Below are positions 37,409 through 48,779 of a stretch of DNA of 64,000 nt, one piece after another. The stretch is from NCBI GenBank assembly GCA_033980235.1, contig CM067065.1:11182373-11246372 (forward strand), read 5' to 3'. Under the pieces are notes generated by a model that was given only the letters and a program-made list of their open reading frames with translations, made no database searches and was not told the DNA's origin. A program made the translations under genes and the position numbers. The first letter of the stretch is position 1; each line of letters opens with the position of its first letter. Source of the stretch: Diadema setosum (Eukaryota > Echinodermata > Echinoidea > Diadematoida > Diadematidae).

Positions 37409-38675
37409 GACTTACCTCCCGATCTTAAAATAAATCTTATGGTATGTACTAACACTGGTGAAAGTTTCATGCTTTAGTCAAATTTTGCACAATTCACGTG
37501 ATTTTGAGGGCTTATCTGCTCTACTATAATTAATTTTGTGATCTAAAATTTTGGGATTTGGTAGAGTTTTGAAAGCACTTTCATTTGGTACCAATATCTC
37601 GATTTTGAAAATTTTGACCAAAATCGAAATAGCGTCAGTTCGTGAAAACGCCGACGATATACGCTCGCTCTGTATAGTGCGTGCTCTTCGTTTGGCTTTC
37701 TATCCAAACTATTCTACCGCAATGTTCGACAACGGAAGTGAAACAAAAATCATGTAGCATAACATAATCGTGTGAAAAGAAAACTACAGTGTAAATATTC
37801 TCAAATTTGTCTACTTGTACATGTGGTATAAATTATGACAGCAGACTGACTCAATGGAAGGTAGATGAGAGGAAAGGAGCGGTCACATGTGACCAATTAT
37901 ATTCAAATACTGCACGTCAAGTTCGCACCAAACTTACGAGTCGTGTTTGTTTGTTTGTTTGTTTATTTTAATTCAATTAGCACCACCGAGCAAAGCAACA
38001 TTATTATATATGCATGTCTTGTAAAAGCAAAACAAACCGGAAGCGTGACCCTTGTCTGCCTTCAAAAGGGTCGCCAATGATAAAGACAAATCAACCACAA
38101 TGAAAACGCGATTTGTAAATGTATGGATTCGCCACCTCTCCTGTTACATGCACACGGACATGGCGTGTGGATGCCATTGCGTAATGCGTGCACCATACAC
38201 ATGTACCTGTACACCATACGTGTAATTATCGTATTCGCCATCTTGAAAGACGTACTGGTAAACAAACCCGAGCGAAACACATTGTTTTTCGGCTCCATAC
38301 GCTGAGCTCCGAGGAAGGTGCCCGGGAAATTTGACTCTCTCAGTGAGCCAATCAGATGGCGATGTAGTTGCTAGAGGCGGAGCTAAACATCAATTGGCAC
38401 CATCGTACGGATGGGTGATTCTCCCCTCGCATCACCGCTCGGACACTGTCTTTGAGAAAGAGGTGAATCTTCAAAGCCTGTTTTCTCGCAATTTTGTCAG
38501 GCTAACAACTTAAATAGTGTATTTTATTTCTCTTTCTATATATGCCCACTTATGGTGCCGAAGAATACAAGTGTTTTATATCAATGCAAAGCTTACGAAA
38601 TGGGCAATGTGATTCAGTGAAACAATGAATTTTCAAAATTTGCGACTTTTGCCTGAAACCGTTGTCGCCGGTCAC

Positions 38676-38776
<101 letters not shown>

Positions 38777-39379
38777 CAGGGTGGTCCAGAAAGAACGAAA
38801 CACCTAAGATCTTTAATTTCAACAATATTGTCGTAAATATGTCATTATGTACTTTGCACGCTATTCTAAAGGCAATTCTTTTATCCAATAGGAAGGCACC
38901 AAGTTCTATAATAGGGATTGATGTGTTATGATTTAAGGACCGTTTTTGTCAACACTTGCAATGATCATTTTGCACTCTCAGAGATACCAATACAAGCGAG
39001 AATTTGGCTAGGCATGCAACCAGTAGCATTCAAAATGATATTCACAATGACATACACATTATTCACAATGATACGGATAATGACAATTACACCTTCCGCC
39101 CCACATTCCACTCATTGTGAACGCTGCTGGTTCTATGGCAGGCCAAATTCTCGCTGGCGTTGGTATCTCTGAGAGTGCAAAATGATCACACTTTCCAAAG
39201 TGCAAGGGTTGACAAAAATGGTCCTAGAACCATAACAAATCAACCAAAATTAAAGAATTGGGTGTCATCCTCTTTGAAAAAAAAAATGTCCTTTCCAATA
39301 GTAAGCAAAATGATGACATATTTAAAACAATGTTGCTGAAATTAAAGGACTTAGCTATTCCATTCTTTTGGGCCCCCTG
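38777..39379. mobile_element. Mariner-like MITE, 603 bp
   Basis: TA at 38775-38776 and 39380-39381 flanks ends CAGGGTGGTCCAGAAAGAA and CTTTTGGGCCCCCTG. Inverted homology continues for about 200 bp, for example CTTTAATTTCAACAATATTG against its counterpart near 39330. The centre also mirrors CTCTCAGAGATACCAA at about 38978 and TTGGTATCTCTGAGAG at about 39160. No transposase. Confidence 0.8.
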
Positions 39380-39439
39380 TAGGCCTATAGTACCCAACGA
39401 TTTTGTAAATGGGTTAGCATTTTGAACGATGTACAATTG

Positions 39440-41760
39440 AGCCAAAACAAGGCAAAATTTAAAAAGTAGGAAATTCTACTAATCATCTAGCTTACCTGAA
39501 AGAGTATAACTCAGGCTCTAACGTGAACCCAATTATACTATGATTTTCCAAGAGGAACAAGTTTTTTATTCACCGCGGAAGTTTACCATGTTCAGAGCAG
39601 CGAACGTCCGTGAGGAATAGTACTGCACATACATTTAAATACCATTTAACATAATTTGCAAAGATCTGGTTCAGTTCAAATTTGTAACGAAATATCTTAA
39701 GGGACATGTGCACGTGTTGGCAGAATATCAAGCTTGTACTCTAAACCTTTACGTAATGGTAGACAACTGATGATTTAACCAAATTCGTCATTTCTGTTCA
39801 ATATTGCTCTTCCGCTAAACACTTTCTCCACTTTACGTTAGAGCAACCTGTACGTGTAATCTCAGTGACGTAGTCCATCCTTGAGAACGAATATATTTAT
39901 CAAAATTTCGTTATCACGAAGTGAAGATTCAGGTCCTAAATTTGTTATCTAAAGTCTACAATGCAAAATTTGCTTATAACGAACATGGTCACAGCTAAAT
40001 ATCACAAAGAATTAGCATAGAAAAACAAAAGAAATGTGCTCCGTTATAGAAATACGAAGTTTAGCTGAGGAGGGCAAACGAATACGTTAGGAAGAAATCC
40101 CTCTGCGTTTGCTCCTTGTGTTACACACTGTTACCGAGGAGAATTTGTGTTATTATATTAGTCAGAAATTATATTATGTTCGATACTGCGAAGTTTTGTC
40201 ATAACAAGACACAATAAGTCCATAATATTATAACTTGGATGGATATTTGTGACTTCGATATTATACAATATGGTTTGTTATAACATTTTGTATCGCGTCA
40301 TTTCGGAGGCTCTTTATTCATACAATTGTCAATCCGAAAATTGATAGAGTTCGTATAATCATTTTTTTATTCGGTAAATGATAGGAATCTCTAAGGTTAC
40401 TCGAAAGGTTAATTAATTGGAACATGAAAAATCAGGTTCGCTTATCCAAATGTGGAGAAACAATTTAACAACCAGATCCTCCAAATTTCAAAACCTCATG
40501 ATAATCGTTTTCACGTAAACGAATGTCAGGCCCATTCTACTTTTAGAAGAACGGACATAAAATAATAAACCTTAATATTTAATTTTCGGACTAACAAACT
40601 TTCGGAATAAGAAAATTTTTAATTAGAAACATCCTGAAAGTGCAACCTTCAACCTATTCTTAGTCATTACTTTTTTAGCATGTGTTTTCAAAGTAAGGAC
40701 AAAAGCACAAAACAAATTGACGATCTCTCTGTCTCTTAAATGTAGAATGAAAAACAATCTTGGAAAGAATTAGAAATTAACATTGCTTTAAAACACCATG
40801 TCATGATAAACGGAGGATTTGCGTGTTTTCATCAGACAATGATTTTATACTGCGCTATTTTTGTTCGCTGTGACGGCATTTCTATGAATAAAAAAATGAA
40901 CAAACAAACAAAAAACTTTTCCAGAGGAATTTGGTGTAACTGGAGTGCACTGGCAATTATTTTCTCTATGTGTTGGAGCTCCATCCTTTCTCTGTTTCTT
41001 CTCATTTTCATTCAACTGCTTCCACGTCCTTTTGAAACTTTCCGTTTCTTCTTCAACACATGCCCATTACAGACTTCTTCCGTCATTATCCTGAATTTGA
41101 TTGTGTAGCACTTTTCGGATTTGTTTTGTTCTGTTTTGTTCTGATTTGTTCTGTTTTGATTTCCTGTTTGGTCGCAGCATTTTCAGGATACTTAGGGAAT
41201 GAGAGAAAAATCGTCGTGAAGAGAAAAATAAGAACGAATTATGGCATTTAATATCATGACAATTACAGCGAACGTCCGTTATGGAGACCAAAACTAGATG
41301 TGTTCTGTTTGAGACGGCAGCTACCATACCCAAAAGATAAACACTTGGAGCATCTGTCACTAAAAAGTGGCTCTGTTCGTCTTTCTCCTACTATGTAATC
41401 CATTGACCTATTCTACCAACGGACATCCGTGACCAAAACGTTTTACGTTTGTTATTACAGGTAAATTGAGTGCTGAACGTTATTCACTTTTAGGTATGAG
41501 CGACTCGGTGATCTGGTAATCTTTTCAAGTAACATTAACTTAATGCGCAATGATATATTTGTAATTATCAGAAATTTCCTCTCTCGGACAGAACGTCCGT
41601 TAGCGAAACTTTCAGAACCTGTTACAGTACAAATTGTCTCCAGAACCTCATTAGAAAGAGATTTAAATGCCCTGAAGTTATAGATTACACAAAAATTTCA
41701 TTTTCCTATAACTTTGTTTTCAGTGTTAAGCTGTTTTTGTATAATCAGAGGGAATAGTAG
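39440..41760. other. Outer left arm of E, non-coding, with GAACGTCCGT words
   Basis: AT-rich and without a supported gene. GAACGTCCGT or one-base variants occur near 39603, 41272, 41410 and 41590, mirroring TCACGGACGTTC words in the right arm. A T-rich stretch with repeated TTGTTCTG lies at 41125-41160. Confidence 0.55.
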
Positions 41761-43510
41761 ACGGCGAGTTGTCACAATATTGAGATGTTCTTAAAATTTT
41801 ATGTAGATTTTGATTTTTTGTGCTATTTCCCCTATTTTGCGGGTGCTGAACACGAATCCACTTGATGCTATTTTTCTAACCGACGTCTTCCCCCGTTGCC
41901 ACGGCAACGCATTATTTTCCTTAAAAGAACATGTTTTCTTCATTAAAAATCATAAAAACATGATGTAAACACCAAAACATGTCATTATAAATCCTTTTTA
42001 ATTAGACTTGAGAAAGAATACAATTTTCATAATGTCATGGTTACCTTATAGCAATGGCGGTTACCATGGCAAGAACTATTTATAAAGAAAAATCATATTT
42101 TTCATGAAAAAGCAAGAAAACATGACAATGTTGAGTGGAATATTTATCATAAATTACTATCTAGATTATCAGCTTATTTTTCAATTATGTTAATTTCACA
42201 TCATTTTCGTTGCAATAGCAACAATATGACAAAAGCTGCCTTTTAAAGAAAAATAAGCATTGCGATTGAAAGAAAAGCAAGAATACGTCCATAGATGATA
42301 CATTTCTGCAAAGTGAGATTTTTTTGAGCTATTTCCTTTATTTTGACGGTGCCAAACACGAATCGACCTGTTGCCATATTTCTAAATGACATCTTTAGCC
42401 GTTGCCATGGCAACAAATTATTTTCCTTGAAATAACATGTATTCACAAACATCACAAACGCATGCTAAAAACACCAAAATAAGTCAATATGAACATATTA
42501 CGCTTCAATCAAATTAAATCTCACAATTTCCGACTTTCACAGCAACCTCATAGCAATACCGGTTGCCATGGTAACAGCTATTTTTTAAAAGAAAATGATT
42601 TTTTTTAATAAAAAAGCAAATAAAGATGGAAAGTTTGAGTAGCATACTCATTGCAAATTGCTATGATAATTATCAGCTTTTGTCACTACGTTCATGCCAC
42701 ATGGGCCGGTCATCTTTTCAAGCAATGCTTATAATGGCGGCCCTCTGCATAATCGTTTCTAAACTATAAATGTTATTCTTATTGAATCACTGCTGCATAG
42801 CCATGCATACTGTATAATAAATTTCTTTCATATCGTTGTTTATGCAAGTCAAAAGACTGTGTTAAATTTATTTTACATATGTCCTACATGTTCATGATTA
42901 TGTACTTAATATGTATCGTGGTTTATGCAAGTCAAACGACTTTGCTTTGAATTTACTTTGTATATTTCCTGCATTTTCATGATTATGTAACTTATGTATA
43001 TTGATTTGCAAAAAATAAAGTATCTATCAAACAAAAAAAATAATTATTATCGTTGCTATGGCAACAACTTTTTTTCCTAGAAAGGAGAAGTATCCCATTA
43101 CAAGAAAAACTAGATAAATAAATGATCAACTTTTGTTTATTATAATTATACTATAATTTTTTATCATTACCTTTAAAAGAACGTGTATTCTTTATCAAAA
43201 ACATCATAAAAACATGCAGTAAACACCGAAATAAGTCAATCTAAACATCTCTTTAATCAAATTAAAAATCACAATTCTTATAACGCCATGGTTACCTCAT
43301 ATCAGAGATGGTTGCCATGGTGTAACAACTATTTTAAAGAAAGTAGTGATACTATGATGAAAAAGCAAGAACATGTGACAAGATCGGGTGGAATATTGAT
43401 TACTAACTACTATCATGACTATCACCTCTTTCCCATTATGTTTATTTCACTTCCTTTTCGTTGCTATAGCAACAACATGACAAAAACTGCCTTTTACAGA
43501 AAAAAAAATA
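41760..43510. repeat. ~505-bp tandem units with X-box palindromes, left arm of E
   Basis: Units are aligned by GTTGCC-ATGG-CAAC sites: GTTGCCACGGCAAC at 41895 and GTTGCCATGGCAAC at 42401, 506 bp apart. Secondary sites GGTTACCATGGCAAG (about 42057), GTTGCAATAGCAAC (about 42211) and GTTGCCATGGTAAC (42562) follow at constant places. Between the sites are repeated blocks such as AAAAGAACATG and CACCAAAATAAGTCAATATG. A LINE 3' fragment interrupts the array at 42702-43040. Confidence 0.8.
42702..43040 (+). mobile_element. LINE 3'-UTR fragment
   Basis: GGGCCGGTCATCTTTTCAAG through TGCAAAAAATAAAGTATCT with a CAAA-rich tail. The same sequence, diverged, ends the LINE fragment at 60870-61575, where it follows a reverse transcriptase C-terminus. 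It is therefore the 5'-truncated tail of that LINE family, inserted in a 505-bp unit. Confidence 0.75.
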
Positions 43511-43519
43511 GGTATTTTA

Positions 43520-46199
43520 ATCTTCGTCCGAGGGGCTATACCTTCCATCACTGTCCAAGGGTCTCCAAGCGCGGAGGCGGAGTTGGGTTTCTCTACAAGG
43601 ACAATCTTCATGTTGTCATAAACCCATCACGGTAATACACTACCTTCGAGTCAATGCATGAAACTGTTTCGTATGCACACTCCTGTTGGACATCGTCGTT
43701 GTGTATAGACCTCCTGTAAATCACTCTTTCTCAACATTTCTCGACGAGTTCTCACAGTTTCTTGATGAGACTATGTACAGACCATCACCTTTGGTGATCA
43801 CGGGGGATCTGAACATCCACTTTGACAATACTTCATCCCCAAATACGCTGAGGTTCAATGATCTCATCAGTGGCCATGGCATTTCCCAGCTCGTTTCATC
43901 TCCTACCCATGAGAAGGGTCATATTCTGAATGTCATCATGGTGCGAAACTCTGATAATGTTCTCTACTCTAGCCCCAAGGTCTTTCCCGGTATCTCAGAC
44001 CATTCTGCAGTTTCCTGCTTGCTCAAGTTTGTAAAGCCTTCTCGTGTTATGTCTGAATTCACCTGCCGCAATATCAAGAAAATCAACAGGACAGCATTCG
44101 CCGAGGATATTGTCAGCTGCAAATTGATGTCTTCCCCAACTGACAGTGTGGACTGCGTTGTGGAAAATTACAACTCAGCTTTCAGCAGACTCCTCAATAT
44201 ACATGCTCCTGCAAAGACTCGAAAGATCAGGAAACGCACTGACTGTCCTTGGTACAACTCTGACATTGCGGCGGCGAAGCGGAAACGTAGGAGACTCGAG
44301 CGCAAATGGCTTTCCAACGGTAAAAGTGAAATTGACAGGAAATTATTGTGTGCTCAGAAGAATGTGGTAAACTCTCTGCTGAAGAAGGCCAAACGATCTT
44401 ATTACGTGGGCCTCATCGAAGACTGTGGCGAAGATTCCAAACGGTTCTTCTCTGTTGCCAACCGCCTTCTCAATCGAAAGCAATCTTCACCATTACCGTC
44501 CCACACGGACAGTTCTGCAATATGGCCGAGACTTTCATCGATTACTTTCAGAATAAGGTAGAGACTATCAGTAACAGTCTCTGTCCAGACGAATCGGCGC
44601 AGGAGCCCCTCACGACAGCTTCCCTTGAAACCCTGAAGCCCACTGATCCCGACGAGGTCCAAGCTCTTCTTCGCTGATTACCTCCCAAGTCATGTTCTTT
44701 AGATCCAGTCCCCACTGTATTGATAAAAGATTGTTCATCTATTTTCGCTCCTATTATTTCAATGATTGTGAACCTAAGTATTGATCAGTGTTACGTCCCC
44801 TCATGTTTGAAATCTGCATACATAACAACTCTTTTGAAAAAAACCTTCCTTAGACCAAGATTCACTCCAAAATTACCGCCCCGTGTGTAACCTTCCATTT
44901 TTGTTTAAAATTTTGGAAAGGATTGTTTTCTCCAGACTTACAGATTATCTCTTGGTAAATAATTTATTTGATCCTTTTCAATCCGCATATCGTCCTTACC
45001 ATAACGTAGAAACCCTTCTCCTCAATGTGTCGAACTTCATCCTACAGGAAATGGATCGTGGAAATGTCACTGCTTTGATTTTACTTGATTTGTCCTCCGC
45101 CTTCGATACTGTTAATCATGCAATTTTGTTAAACACCCTCCAATCTCTTGGTGTAAAAGGTCAGGCATACGAATGGTTTAAATCTTACCTTTCATGCCAT
45201 TCACAGGCAGTGTATGTCAACAGCTGTAAATCAAATGCTATGCCTCTCAAATGCGGTGTTCCACAGGGCTCTGTGGGCGGGCCCACCTTGTTTTCCATCT
45301 ATCTTATTAGCCTGGGACACATATTGCGCCAGCACAAAATTAATTATCACATATACGCTGATGACATTCAATTGTATTTGTCTTTCAATCCTAACCAGGC
45401 CGATGCCTTGCATGCTTTGAGTCAGCTTGAGAATGCAATGAACGATGTTTATTCATGGCTGAACTCACATTCTTTGAAATTGAATACGGATAAATCTGAC
45501 TTTTTAATGTTTGGTTCGAAGACACAATTAGGTAAACTTGACATTAATTTCATCTCTTTTTCCGGCATGTCAATTAGTGTGTCCCAAACCTGTCGCAACC
45601 TGGGTGTAATGCTAGATTGTAATATGACTATGTCTCATCAAGTTTCTAGCATTTGTAGATCTGTAAGATACCAACTTCGTAATATCGGCTTCATTAGAAA
45701 ATATTTGAACCGCTCTTCTACCGAAAAATTAGTCCATGCCTTGATATCTTCTAGGCTCCATTTTGGAAACTCTGTCTTATTTAACTTACCACAAACTCAG
45801 CTCTCCATGCTACAGAGGCTTCAAAATGCGGCAGCACGCATCATCACACTATACAAGAAGCACATTCACATCACCCCTATTTTGAGATCACTTCATTGGT
45901 TACCAGTCAAAGATCGCATTATTTTTAAGATTTTATTTTTGACTTTTCATTGCATTCAGGGCGCTGCTCCTCAGTATAACATTGACTTACTCCATAATTA
46001 CATCCCTGCTAGATCTTTACGCTCATCCAACTCCGGTTCTCTGATAATTCCAAGATTCACTACAATATGGGGCACACGTGCCTTTGGCCATGCTGCTCCC
46101 ACCTTATGGAATAACTTACCTTCAGCCGTAAGAAATTGTTCTTCATCAGACTCCTTTAAAAGCAGTCTAAAAACTCACTCGTTTAAAGCCTCAATTTGA
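43520..46199 (+). pseudogene. L2/CR1-like LINE ORF2 (endonuclease + reverse transcriptase), broken
   Basis: The 5'-truncated frame starts inside the APE-type endonuclease domain (GGGVGFLYKD near 43575, VVVYRPP near 43695, ITGDLNIHFDN near 43800, SDHSAVS near 44000). A linker with a PWYNSDI...AAKRKRRR block leads to the reverse transcriptase. In the open stretch from 44883 to 46199 the polymerase motifs are LLDLSSAFDTVNH (first catalytic Asp at residue 69), GVPQGSVGGP (126-134) and YADD (158-161), followed by the LINE thumb/connection region. Lesions are a stop near 43633, frameshifts near 43680, 44500 and 44848, and a stop at 44675. Motif B has Gly where Leu is usual. The polymerase part alone is long and open, so the copy is fairly young. 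Confidence 0.9.
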
Positions 46200-46320
46200 C
46201 TACTTATTACATGTACTCGATATTTGTATGTCCTTTATTTCCTTCACTTTCTCTTCCTGCCGCGCCTGGAGCACTCTGCAGAGTGGATTTGGCGCTATAT
46301 AAATCATATAAATCATCAAA
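46200..46320 (+). mobile_element. LINE 3' UTR and repeat tail
   Basis: Follows the ORF2 stop. GGCGCTATATAAATCA and repeats of ATCATATAAATCATCAAATC close the element. GCGCTATATAAAT before a short tandem tail is the usual 3' end of L2-like LINEs. It marks insertion of the LINE in the X-box array. Confidence 0.75.
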
Positions 46321-47340
46321 TCAATCATCATTAACAGGGAAGTAAGAATGAAGTAAATCCGTAGATAATACATTTCTGTAAGATTTTTTTTTTTTTTTTT
46401 TTTTTTGGTGTGTGTGTGTTCTTTCCCTTATTTTGGGAATGCCGTACACGAATCCACCTGTTGCCATATTTGTAATTGACATCTTTAGCCATTGCCATGA
46501 CAACAAATTATTTTCTTTACAAGAACATGTATTCCTCCTCATTAAACATTATAAAAACTTACTGTAATTTCCAACAGATGTCAATATGAACATATTTCTC
46601 TGATTAAATTAAATATCACAATTTCCGAATATCACAGCTACCTCATAGTGATGACGGTTACCATGGTAATAGCTATTTTAAAAAGAAAATAATTATTTTT
46701 TTTTTTATCAAAAAGCATAAAATCATGAAAATATTGATTGAAAAAGTTATTTCATTACCAGTTAGGGTCTAACTATGATTGTCAGATTTTTTTTCTATGC
46801 TAATCTCACATTATTATCGTTGCTTTAGCAAAAGCATGAGGGAAACTTTCTTTCATAGAAAGAAGAACTGTTTCGTTAAAAAGAAAAGAAAGAATAAAAT
46901 AAACAAGTGATCAATTTCAGAAAAGTTTAAATCTTGTGTGCTTTTTCATCTCTTTTGGGGATGGTGAACAGGAATGCACCTGTGCGTGGTCATTTTTTAA
47001 AATGATGTCTTCAGCCTTTGCCATGGCAATAAATTATTTTCTTTAAAAGAACACGTGTTCTTCTTTAAACATTATGAAAACATGCTGTTAACTCCAAAAT
47101 GTGTCAAGATAAACATGTCTCTTTAATTTAGTAAAACATTACGATTTTCCAATTTCATGGTTACCTCATAGCAATGACAGTTGTCATGGCAATAACAATT
47201 TATTATGAAAAACATAAAAAATGACAAGATTGAGTAATATAATACAAATTACTGTCAGTTCTTTTTTTTTTCACTATTGTCATCCCACTTCGTTCTTGTT
47301 GCTATAGAATTAACATGAGAAAACTACTTTTTACAGAAAA
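46321..47340. repeat. Further ~505-bp X-box units
   Basis: CCATTGCCATGACAAC (about 46490), GGTTACCATGGTAATAGC (about 46656), a decayed CGTTGCTTTAGC (about 46820), TTTGCCATGGCAATAAA (about 47018), GTTGTCATGGCAATAAC (about 47180) and GTTGCTATAGAATTAAC (about 47298) show the same order and spacing as the left arm, more mutated. No gene is present. Confidence 0.75.
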
Positions 47341-47344
47341 AAAT

Positions 47345-48103
47345 GTGACCCGCTACAACAAAAAGGTCCTAAAATCGCGCACGGTCGAAGCCGTGAAAAT
47401 CGAGTTTGAAGTCAGAGCATTAGAATGGGTCAAAACTTACGATTTTCTGATTTTGATATATCATTGGAGTCGAAAATGTCTTCTATCATCTGTCGAAATT
47501 TTGAAGCAAAATGATCAAAGGAAAGACCAAAAAATAGCGTTTTTCTGAGCCATGTTTTTTGGCTTTTCAACGAAGCAGAAACTGGTTCGAAAATTTAGAT
47601 TGAGCGCCACAGATAGGTTCCGCCCCTAACAACGACCAGAGTGATCTCATTGGTCAGTTTGCTGCTTGCTGCTAACCGAAGCGTGAAGCTCGCACATTGC
47701 CCAGTCGACTGGTGCGTGCGGGCGGGGTGCGCTATGCTCTGCCGCTTCTCACATCCTGGTCACTGATTGGTTGGTGAGGAGACCGCCGACGCTGATGTGC
47801 TTGAATGAGCTCTTCGGGGGTTGCTAGGGCTTACCTTCTATTGTCCAGAGGTGAAAACTGACTTGCGTGTCCTTTGATCGCGACTGCGTCGAAAGGAAGA
47901 CTTTTAGGGCGCTTTTCTCGAAACAGTGATTTTCCAGACGTCTCGTCATGCTCTCTTTTAAACATCGATATCTCCGCAGCCGATAATTTTTATAAGATGT
48001 GTTATATATCAATTTAAAGCAGAAAGATTAGGGGATTATATCGTGCAATTTTCAAATAATCGACCTCCCCGGACTTTAGGATCATTTTGTTGTAGCGGGT
48101 CAC
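47345..48103. mobile_element. GTGACCCGCTACAAC MITE, 759 bp
   Basis: AAAT on both sides (47341-47344, 48104-48107) flanks perfect inverted ends GTGACCCGCTACAACAAAA / TTTTGTTGTAGCGGGTCAC; similarity continues (GGTCCTAAA, TTTAGGATC). The interior includes CpG-rich sequence around 47600-47800 and no transposase. It shares the GTGACC start and a 4-bp AT-rich target duplication with the elements at 13886 and 50583. Confidence 0.9.
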
Positions 48104-48500
48104 AAATTAACGTTACTCATTAGATAAGGAAGGAAAGAATACACTAAACGAAAAAAACAAATAATTAAAACCACAAATGTTCAGTCAGCTTCCCGAATTT
48201 CTGATCACATTGCACATTTAAAACCTCAAATATCCGAAATAATGGTTAATATTTGACATGGTTGCCATGGAAATGCATCAATTTTTGTAGAAAAAAATCT
48301 TCAATAGAAAATGTGAAATTATGGCCTAACTTTTGAAGTATTACAAATGAGCAAGACTATTAGCTATATTTGATTCTGTTCACATCATTTCTCTTCCTAT
48401 ATCGCAACAACATGTTAAGGAATAGATTTTTTTTTTAACTATAGATATACCCAGGAAACATAAAATACAAATAATAAGCAATACAAATGTCTAAAAACCT
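48104..48500. other. Decayed X-box unit, gene-free
   Basis: Contains ATGGTTGCCATGGAAATG near 48258 and ATCGCAACAACATG near 48402 in the order expected for a 505-bp unit. Nothing else is supported. Confidence 0.5.
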
Positions 48501-48735
48501 CCCCTGTTGCGACACGGATTGTCGCCCCTACACGGATTGTCGCCTCCTGCTCGGGGCGACAATCCGTGACGGGCGTTGGCGGCACGGATTGGTCGCCCCC
48601 GTCACGGATTGTCGCCTGGCGGCAATCCGTGACGCTTGTGCAGTTCCCAGTTTTTGACCTCGAAGGCGACAATCCGTGTTGGCAAAACATTTGTTGCGAC
48701 ACGGATTGTCGCCCCGTCACGGATTGTCGCCCCGG
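48500..48735. repeat. Cluster of nine CACGGATTGTCGCC motifs
   Basis: CACGGATTGTCGCC or a one-base variant occurs at about 48513, 48532, 48583, 48600, 48698 and 48717 on the plus strand. It occurs as GGCGACAATCCGTG at about 48555, 48618 and 48664. Spacing is irregular (15-50 bp). GC content is far above the surroundings. It resembles the subterminal binding-site arrays of transposon ends, but no matching partner was found elsewhere in the window. Confidence 0.85.
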
Positions 48736-48779
48736 GCTCGGGGTGGTTCCTCCGGTGTTAAGCTTTGGTGGGATGGGTA

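Larger units (their letters stand above)
31416..37525 (+). mobile_element. Element D: 6.1 kb TIR element with TGACCT-rich subterminal repeats
   Basis: Flanked by ATAAT on both sides (31411-31415, 37526-37530). C2 keeps the empty site as AAAAT with one change. The left end AGTAGAGCAGATAAGCC is repeated in reverse complement at 37525. The inverted match then runs about 100 bp to GATCGGGAGGTAAGTC. Inside each end are tandem units of about 160-170 bp with clustered TGACCT/AGGTCA words (about seven units on the left, five on the right, opposite orientation). The interior 32600-36700 holds a LINE remnant, a (GAA)n tract and old degenerate repeats but no transposase. The AG start and long TIRs recall Polintons, but those make 6-bp duplications and are larger. 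Confidence 0.85.
15741..37657 (+). mobile_element. Element C1: large TIR element, outer copy, containing C2 and D
   Basis: The ends TCGTCGG (15741) and CCGACGA (37657) are flanked by TATA on both sides. Copy A keeps the empty site GGTTTATACGCTCG. The inverted homology includes CGACGCTATTTCG at the left against CGAAATAGCGTC at the right. C1 consists of 15741-16406 plus 23745-31415 plus 37526-37657, after removing C2 and D. It carries an extra 1.15 kb duplication (24451-26750) that C2 lacks. There is no transposase frame, so it is probably non-autonomous. Both ends hold repeated CGAACCGACG words. Confidence 0.8.
17083..37660 (+). repeat. Two near-identical 6.66 kb bodies of the C family
   Basis: Body 1 (17083-23746) and body 2 (23747-31415 plus 37526-37660) both begin TTATTCAACACTTTTGCATG and end with the right terminus ACGCCGACGATA. 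The differences seen are scattered substitutions, homopolymer-length changes, a 1.15 kb extra duplication and the D insertion in body 2. Neither holds a supported gene. Confidence 0.9.
15313..38675 (-). mobile_element. GTGACCCGCG TIR element, copy B (inverted, split by 22 kb)
   Basis: The two halves are 15313-15740 and 37662-38675, together about 1.44 kb. They are the reverse complement of copy A (1.42 kb). The left half starts GTGACCCGCGACAACGG. The right half ends GTTGTCGCCGGTCAC before (TA)n. Copies A and B lie head to head with a 10-bp spacer (15303-15312), giving a 1.4 kb-arm palindrome before the insertion of element C at TATA. Confidence 0.85.

Noticed and set aside
31416..37525. Element D as a Polinton/Maverick
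   Set aside because: The AG start and long TIRs fit, but the duplication is 5 bp, the length is only 6.1 kb, and no polymerase, integrase or capsid frame is present.
40803..41108. 101-codon plus-strand frame with hydrophobic character
   Set aside because: AT-rich arm of element E, with no domain and no counterpart in the opposite arm.
48500..48735. CRISPR-like array
   Set aside because: The repeats occur in both orientations with irregular 3-50 bp spacing, and the context is eukaryotic.
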